A DNA stretch of 64,000 bases. Source: Skeletonema tropicum (Eukaryota > Bacillariophyta > Thalassiosirophyceae > Thalassiosirales > Thalassiosiraceae). Below are positions 57,627 to 64,000 of this stretch, piece by piece. The stretch is from the NCBI GenBank assembly GCA_037178625.1, contig CM074142.1, forward strand, positions 806,001 to 870,000. The letters are read 5' to 3'. Each line of letters opens with the position of its first letter. Position 1 is the first letter of the stretch. Under the pieces are notes generated by a model that saw nothing but the letters and a program-made list of their open reading frames with translations, ran no database searches and was not told where the DNA came from. The translations under genes were made by a program, and so were the position numbers.

Positions 57627-59396
57627 TTACTTTGACCTATCATTTTTAGCACCGCCGTTCTGATCATACTTGTTATTAAACCATTCTCTCTCCGCCTTTT
57701 TCTTCCTCTCAATCTTGTTTTGCAATTCCGCCTGCTTCTTTTGAATTCTGGATAAAATATTCGCCAACTTAAAGTCAATCGGGCTCTTGATTGCCGTTAG
57801 TATTCCCGCCTCCCGAGGATATTTATATCGTTCGTCTATTGCACCGATATCATCACTTTCGGTGCCGTGAACAACTTCCGATATTTTCAGAGATGCCATC
57901 ATTTCTTGTGTAATTGCCAATGGTGCATCAATGAGTACATCATTCACGTATTTACACCCAAGAACACTCAGGACACGTTCGTGAAGATTCATCAGCGGTA
58001 AATTGCTCCCTCGTCGTTTGTTCACAAGAGAATCTCCGTGAATGCCAACAATGAGATAGTCTCCTCGCTTAGCTGCCTCCTCCAAAAATCTCACGTGACC
58101 GCAGTGAAACATATCGAATGCCCCATCAACATAAATCACTCGCATTCCCTCCTCTGGCGGTTTGACACCCGCACTGAAAAGACGTAACATCATGCTAGTC
58201 GTCAAGAATTTGGATTGGTTTCCAATGACAATTCTTTCACCGTCATGATATTGTGAAGCAGTAAATACAGATAATTCATCTTCTTCTTCATCATAGTGAA
58301 TTTGATTGTCACTATCATCTGATGAATTTCCCTCGTCCATACCAGCAGCACCACCACCACCCGTAATGGACAAGCCAGATAAACTACCCACACTATTCCC
58401 ACGCCCCCTCTGCTTATGCCTCATATGATGATGTTTCGTCATCAACAGCATCCTCCCCACAATCTCCGTCGTACTCACCCCCTCCGTTCGAGGGATACTT
58501 CGATACCGCCCCAGTCGTTTCGCACTAGCATACACATCTTTCCCATCGACGATACAGGGATCATCCCCATGAACGACATAATCCACATCATACGTTTCGA
58601 ATATATAATCCAAATAGTCGGAAGTCATAATATACGGACAATTGGGGACCACCTCATCGACAAATTTGCACCCTTTGACCATGGTCATTCGTTCTTCATC
58701 ATTCATCAGAGGAGGTCCTTTGCATTCCTTTATACTCTCATCCGAGTTGACACCCACAATTAGATACGTACCCAAGGACCTACCGAGACGAAAGGCATTC
58801 ATGTGACCGTAGTGCATGACATCGAATGCTCCATCCATGAATATGCGTATTTGTCTTGGCTGTTGAGACGAAGATTTTTTTCGTGTGGGTGTGGATGCCA
58901 TTATGTCTTCGATTTTGGCGTTGAATAATTGTTCTTCTAGTACGTGGACCTACGGGGGAAATATACATTCATTGAACAAGAAAATGGATTGTGAGTCATC
59001 TCTCTCCATACTGGAATCCATTATCATGTTTATGCAAGTAGATATGAATGAACTCACCTGACGTTGCGCAGCCCTTAACTCCTCCGCCAACACCTTCCTC
59101 TTCCTCCGATGGCGCTTCCCAAACAATACATAATAAATGATCAAAGTCACCACCACTGCAGTCGAAGTCAATACAAATTCTTCATGAGTCAATAACGATT
59201 TCTCCGGAACGTTTATGTAGAGTAGCACGGCGTTGATTTTGGAAACGGAGGTGGAGACGAAGGGGTGTGTTGTTAGGGTGACTAGGAAGTATTCTCGGAT
59301 GGATAGGGCGAGGATCATGAAAGGATTGGAGGAGGAGGTGGAACAGCTGCTGCTGCTGCTGCTGTTCTCTTGGGTGGTGGTTGGTGGCCGCACCAT
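57627..59396 (-). CDS. PCYT2: Ethanolamine-phosphate cytidylyltransferase with N-terminal membrane anchor
   Basis: Makes CDP-ethanolamine from CTP and phosphoethanolamine in the Kennedy pathway. Two cytidylyltransferase domains: DGAFDVMHYGHMNAFRLGRS with HYGH, and DGAFDMFHCGHVRFLEEA with HCGH, each followed by the GVNSDE / GIHGDS and ERxxxVxGCK blocks. Tandem domains distinguish it from choline-phosphate cytidylyltransferase. Exon 1 (59058-59396) encodes a hydrophobic segment, VVVTLIIYYVLFG, and a basic coiled stretch. It is spliced through a 108-bp intron, 58950-59057, to exon 2 in frame (AAQRQ to VHVLEEQLFNAKIEDIMAS). A membrane anchor, probably ER, is therefore likely. Translation from the internal Met at 58901 would give a soluble form. 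C-terminal Lys-rich tail. Confidence 0.92.
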
Positions 59397-61258
59397 TGTC
59401 CTTCCTGCGGCTTGCGGAGAAGTAGTAGTAGTAATGTTAGACTCTCAGAAGATATTATTATTATCTCTATGTGTACGCATGGAGTGCGGTCTGCCCCAAC
59501 TTTTTAGGAGCGGTCTGCCCCAACTTTTTACAGCAACAAAATACGTAGGAATTAGTACTAATATTGGGCCGAAGAGATGAGACAAATCTTCTGTCTTCTC
59601 AGTACCACATGGTTCTCACCACAAACGCACTCACAAAACACCTTGGATAAAGCTCTCAAAATCTACTCCTATCGCATTACGCACGCTACACGAAGAGAGG
59701 AATTCTTGTTGCCTCAATTGTACTCTACGACACGTACGCTTGCTTTGAGTTCAACCGAATTATTTCTCCCGGCTACGCAAGCGTGCGACATGGTCTTTGT
59801 CAAAGTGAGTATGAGTGTAGGTACATACACAGGAGTAATATTTTTCTCAGTACGTTGGTATTAACCCGGATTTGCAACCCAAGTAGCAAAAGCTACAGAG
59901 GAATTCGTAGCGTGATTATACAATAAAAATATATCACGGTCAGGAGCGTGGTATGTCGGTCTTAATTGGGTATTTTATGGTCATTTTGCAACCGAAGTTG
60001 CAAAAATCGTTGCAAAAGAACATGCTTTTTGCAACTTTTGCAACCCAAAGTAAACGCAGTGTGACCGCGCAGAGCGGTCATTGGTCACACTTCTTTTCCA
60101 TCGCTCCGGCGGGCGCCGATCACCACACTCTAGCCCAGCTAGATCAACACACCATCATCTACGACCCTGCGATAGCAGAATACATTGTATGACGATCCCA
60201 TAAGGCAGCTGAATCGAATGGTATGTCTGATGTCGAACGATATATCGATCATCTAGTAGAGAGACGTATCGTCCATACCATACATCAGCGGCCGACATAT
60301 ATTGTGTGCGCCGACACAAATATCACGTTTGGTGTGATAAAAAACGAGTATATAGTATAGAGGATTATGTACGGGGCACAATGATGGCGCACTCACTACA
60401 TGGGTATAGCGTACTGATCGATGAGTCAGTTGGCAACAGAAGATGAAAATTGACTTGAAAAGCTAATTCAACATACATAATGCACACATGTTCATGGCAT
60501 TGGGTAATAGGATATATTAGATCTTTCCGAGACACTGCAAATAACATAACAACATTAAATAACTACTAATTATTGACGGAAAGTGTGTACGACTTATCAT
60601 AGAAAAGCATTTTGCCATATGATAGGATGTCAGGGATAAGCGCAACGCACATCACCCTCTTAGACGACCACTCGTCTGAGCACACTCAGAGATAGCCACG
60701 ATAACATTTCAAACAACATCTCACGTCCACTCAATTATTGAAAACTGCTGCTGCTGTTGTCCTAGATGTGATCTTCCCTCCGGTTTGGATTGATTTGCTG
60801 TGAGAAACTTACATGCTGCAAGCACACGCGTGCCTCTTTTTCAATGATGCTCTCAGTGATTGCATAACACTAATGACGACGATCGACGGCTTTGACGGAA
60901 GCTCACAATATGCAATACCATTTCATGGTCAATGGCGATGGCTGAAACACGACCCAAGGGCAAAAGAAGCGGATGTCATGGTAGGCATGTCTTGTGTCTT
61001 GTCTTAGTCATAGAGAAAAATCACATCTTGCAAATATTTTCGCGTGATTTGACATGTGTGACTACTATGTGACCATGTATGTGATTACACGGTTGTAAAA
61101 ATAGTTGCAAATATATACTCGCAGCGAGGCCACAAGCGAGCCACAAACGAACATGTGCATGCGGTACTCAGATGCCATCAACCATCAAAAATGGACCCAG
61201 ACCAGGTGAAAATGGCTAATGGCTTCCTACCACCCTCAACAACACAGTAACTAGAAGG
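59397..61258. other. Intergenic, no supported gene
   Basis: 1.9 kb upstream of the cytidylyltransferase gene. GCGGTCTGCCCCAACTTTTT occurs twice (59486 and 59510). A TTGCAAC-rich patch at 59980-60050 forms partial inverted repeats (GTTGCAAAAATCGTTGCAAA). A 79-codon ORF at 59953-60192 has a coding-like end (HHTLAQLDQHTIIYDPAIAE) but no family. Nothing firm. Confidence 0.4.
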
Positions 61259-61266
61259 CTTTTGAC

Positions 61267-61626
61267 AGGAGGGGTGATCAGAACCCGTCCGTGAGATTGT
61301 TACACAGGTAACATTCACATCTCTGGCGGCGGCGGCGTTCCTACGTAGAAACATACCAGACCTACGAGAAATCGGTTACGGTAACAATCTCAGGGACAAT
61401 TGTGTCATGTCACAGATTCGTTTCGGATGGATGTCTCTCCTTATCTCTCCCACTAACATCACCAAGCTGTGTCCGTGAGATTGTTACACGGGTAACAAGC
61501 GGAATTCAACTGGCGGCAGTAGAACTCGCGGCAGCTGTTACACGGGTAAAAATCCAAATCAAGCCGGCGGACAAATCTGTTACATTTAGGAATTAGTATG
61601 GTTCTACATACGGGATCACCCCTCCT
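61267..61626. mobile_element. 360-bp MITE related to the 13-kb transposon, 8-bp TSD
   Basis: AGGAGGGGTGATC at 61267-61279 is inverted at 61614-61626, flanked by CTTTTGAC at 61259-61266 and 61627-61634. The TIR shares its first ten bases (AGGAGGGGTG) with the 13-kb element. Subterminal GTTACACAGGTAAC, GTTACACGGGTAAC and GTTACGGTAAC copies and the inner words GGAATTAGTATGGTTCTAC also match that element's right end. No ORF. It is a non-autonomous member of the same family. Confidence 0.9.
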
Positions 61627-61634
61627 CTTTTGAC

Positions 61635-61939
61635 CTTGCTTGCAGTGGTAATCTTCATCCCTTGGCCATTAGGATCTTATCGATACCTTAATTTCCACCA
61701 TCAGCCTGATATTCAAATTCGACTTGCAAGCTGATGTCAATAGTACAGTATTAGCATAAGAATGCAACGGTACCAATAGAATTGTATTATTATTAACGGT
61801 TAATCATAGGAAGGCCCTTTTAGCTTTGCTTGGTGGGCTCCAAGTAGATGGGGCAAAAGGCTACAAAAACTTCTTAGTAGCTCTAGCTTTATGCATGCAC
61901 AGAGGGCTTGATAACGAGTGATAATAACCACAAACCATC
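61635..61939. other. Upstream region of the last gene
   Basis: About 300 bases between the MITE and ATG 61940; no feature recognised. Confidence 0.5.
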
Positions 61940-63254
61940 ATGCTGTTGCCCAGAAACAACAAACGCAGATGCAGAATTATGGTGGTGTTCATTGGATTGC
62001 TCTTCCATTTCCATTTTCACCAACAGCAACTACAACAGAAGATGATGGGGAAGGATATTTCTTACAGCGAGCAGATCATTTCTCGCAGCTCACTCATCAT
62101 GCTGGGACCTCTTGCCCAAGTCTTTCCAATTGGAATGAAATTGAAAGAAGAAAGCCTGCTTGTAGAAACAACGTTAATTGTAGCAACTGTGCCTTATGAC
62201 AGAATTCATGCCAAGGCACTTTGGTCTCACTTGGAGTGTCTCACAGATAAAATTGACCGAGTATTGTTGGCAGCTCCAGATGTTGAATGGTCAAGGAGAA
62301 TCGTTGAAACCATCAAAGCAAATTTCATGCTGCAGGCAGCCACCAACCGTAAACCTGTGCCAATCATTGAGCCGCTGTACTTTGACAATAATAGATATGA
62401 TGTAGGATTGTGGTGTGATGCACTGACACACTATGGATACAGTCCAAATGATTACAACAGCAATAGTAGCAGTAGCAGCAATTCATCTACACCCCAGGCC
62501 ATCTTTTTGATTAACGACAGTGCGATTACAAGAAGAAACTACAATAATTTGACAGAACGCATTATTGGTGCTACCATGCAGGAGCAGGAGGAGAAACATG
62601 ATGGGCAGTCCACCAACATCGAAACGGAAACGTCACTGAAACTTCTGAGCCTAAATGGACGGTGAGTGGCAGACAAGTACAAGTACAAGTTGTTGCGGCT
62701 CAATATTTTTGCTATACATCATGCTAACCTAATGTGTTTCCTTTTATATTCAAATATGTAGTTTATCGCGAACAAGCCCTCCTGGTTCAAAAAATAATTG
62801 GGTCGAGAGCGTGTATCGTGGATTCACACCTCAAGGACTCATGACATTCATGAAACACTCGTGCAGCCCTGCAGCTGCTAGAAAATGTCTTGGAGAAGAC
62901 GCAGGATGCATTGTTAGAAATTTTGAAATTCCTCTCAGTGGAGCATATGAAAGAGGAGCAGCGGGGGCCATATATCCCTCTTTCTATCCGTCAGATGAAG
63001 AAATGAAGGATTGGGAAAAGAGGGGAATTAATATGACTGGTTCAGAAAAAATATTTGGGTCAGACCAGTGGAGACATGGGAAAGAATATTACCTCTATCT
63101 TGTTAATGAGTTTGATTTCCCATTGCTGAAGGTCAAGGTAGCTCGAAAACCAGGGTGGAGCTTTTTGGCGAACACTGTTGAGTGCTATCACATGACTGAT
63201 GATTCTTTCTTTGACTCGCTAGTTTTCCCGACTAGGGAGACTTTGAATGCATAG
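61940..63254 (+). CDS. Conserved-looking secretory or Golgi protein, unknown
   Basis: Two exons, 61940-62661 and 62762-63254, joined by a 100-bp intron (donor GGACGGTGAGTG, acceptor AATATGTAG) reading LSLNGRLSRTSPPG across the junction. A hydrophobic N-terminal stretch (CRIMVVFIGLLFHFHF) suggests a signal anchor. The body resembles a Rossmann-type domain (LLVETTLIVATVPYDR; KIDRVLLAAPDVEWSRRIVE; AIFLINDSAITRRNYNNLTE). The C-terminal exon has WVESVYRGFTPQGLMTFMKH and KYY-type aromatic clusters, which recall rhamnan-synthesis-F-like glycosyltransferase partners, but the match is only impressionistic. Function not assigned. A poly-Ser run lies at about residue 175. Confidence 0.6.
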
Positions 63255-63481
63255 TTGTTAAAGTGGGGGTGGGAGTAATGCATTACTAGTAGTAGGAAGA
63301 AAAGTATAACCAGTTGTTCGACTCAACACATTGCTTGCAGAGCCGAAAATTGGTGTTTCTGCAGTCTCTACAAGAGGCAACACGAAGAGATGCCTGCTTG
63401 GGTTTGGAGCTGGTGTGATCGATGGTAGTAATTTTGGTAGGTTGAAGTTGTTGTGCGTAGAAGAATTCATTATGCATAAAG

Positions 63482-64000
63482 GCCGTGCGCCGCGCCAAAA
63501 TCTTCGTTTTTTGGAACCGGAGCCTTTTTTCAATTTTTTTTATTAGTGAAATGCTCTAGCTTTGGGCCGCAATGGCCAAAATTATATTTTGGGGAGTTGC
63601 CGAATATGCTTTTCCAGTATCACCATCCTTTTGTCGACCATAATGGGGGTTCTATACATGTGTTGGCTGTAAAATAATTCCAATGCTCCGCTGAGAAATG
63701 CATGTGAGAGTCCACTAGCTTTTTGCTGCACAAATTTGGCAGGCCATCAGCCATCAAAGCTAGTACCAAGCTAGAGAGCACCTTCAAATGCATATCTCGA
63801 CGAAAATATAAGGCTTCACCACCTGCCCCTCAGTATATATACTCTCATAATAGTCACCTAAAGGATAGTATCTCGGGACAAGCATGTAAACCACTTCCCT
63901 GAAACTTAATTTTGGCCACCATGGCCCAAAACTAGAGCATTTCACTCTAACAAAAAAATTGCGGGAAAGGCTCCGGTTCCAAAAAATCGACGCGCACAGC
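63482..64000. mobile_element. 519-bp MITE-like element with ~90-bp imperfect TIRs
   Basis: The left end, GCCGTGCGC (63482), with TTTTTTGGAACCGGAGCC and GTGAAATGCTCTAG, is mirrored at the right by GGCTCCGGTTCCAAAAAA and CTAGAGCATTTCAC, ending in GCGCACAGC at the window edge (64000). Roughly 90 bases are inverted with small gaps. No ORF. The right flank and any target duplication lie outside the window. Confidence 0.75.

Noticed and set aside
59953..60192. 79-codon ORF near a TTGCAAC palindromic patch
   Set aside because: The end looks protein-like but the start lies in repeats; not enough to call a gene.
1..64000. tRNA or rRNA genes
   Set aside because: No stretch with a convincing A box, B box and cloverleaf was seen by eye; a tRNAscan run would settle this.

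Overview
The window reads as nuclear DNA of a stramenopile alga, most likely a centric diatom. GT-AG introns cluster at 100-110 bp (five of 108-110 bp). Two proteins carry a signal peptide followed by an A|F cleavage site of the diatom plastid 'ASAFAP' type (a glutaredoxin at 50.3-51.2 kb and an MgtE-type transporter at 54.8-56.2 kb). Intergenic spacing is short, and the gene mix (FkbM methyltransferase, leishmanolysin-like protease, Fringe-like glycosyltransferase, organellar ValRS, ethanolamine-phosphate cytidylyltransferase) is eukaryotic. No tRNA, rRNA or CRISPR was found. Taxonomy is an inference from these features.

Layout. 0.2-1.5 kb: FkbM-type methyltransferase gene. 2.3-22.3 kb: a deeply nested transposon block. 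A degenerate zinc-finger ORF (from 8548) is split by a 13.0-kb DNA transposon (9258-22270) that has 15-bp perfect terminal inverted repeats and an 8-bp target duplication. That transposon's two-exon gene is split in turn by an 8.5-kb Helitron2-like element (9627-18102), and this holds a 2.2-kb TA-flanked transposon (12035-14267). A second Helitron2-like copy without the 2.2-kb insert lies at 2273-8513. Each split coding sequence reads in frame again when the inserted element is removed, so boundaries and insertion order can be read from the sequence. 22.9-25.6 kb: composite satellite (about 173-bp units, then about 186-bp units). 26.0-27.0 kb: small gene with a tandemly duplicated exon-intron unit. 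27.6-31.5 kb: ubiquitin-like-domain protein. 31.6-34.9 kb: valyl-tRNA synthetase. 36.1-37.6 kb: glycosyltransferase. 40.2-42.6 kb: a second composite satellite with the same unit order. 43.9-46.5 kb: transposon with palindrome-tipped inverted repeats. 46.8-63.3 kb: gene-rich part with an AFG2/CDC48-type AAA ATPase, plastid glutaredoxin, leishmanolysin-like protease, MgtE-like Mg transporter, MOB protein, ethanolamine-phosphate cytidylyltransferase and a conserved-looking membrane protein. Three MITE-like elements lie at 51.6, 61.3 and 63.5 kb; the 61.3-kb one is a non-autonomous relative of the 13-kb transposon.

Several otherwise intact genes (FkbM, UBL protein, ValRS, glycosyltransferase) each show one frame slip of one base. 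Residual long-read indels are as likely as true mutations, so frame-dependent calls should be read with that in mind. The most interesting content is the 8-bp-TSD transposon family with its zinc finger-transposase-like gene and matching MITE, and the Helitron2-like element whose insertion into it can be undone to the base.
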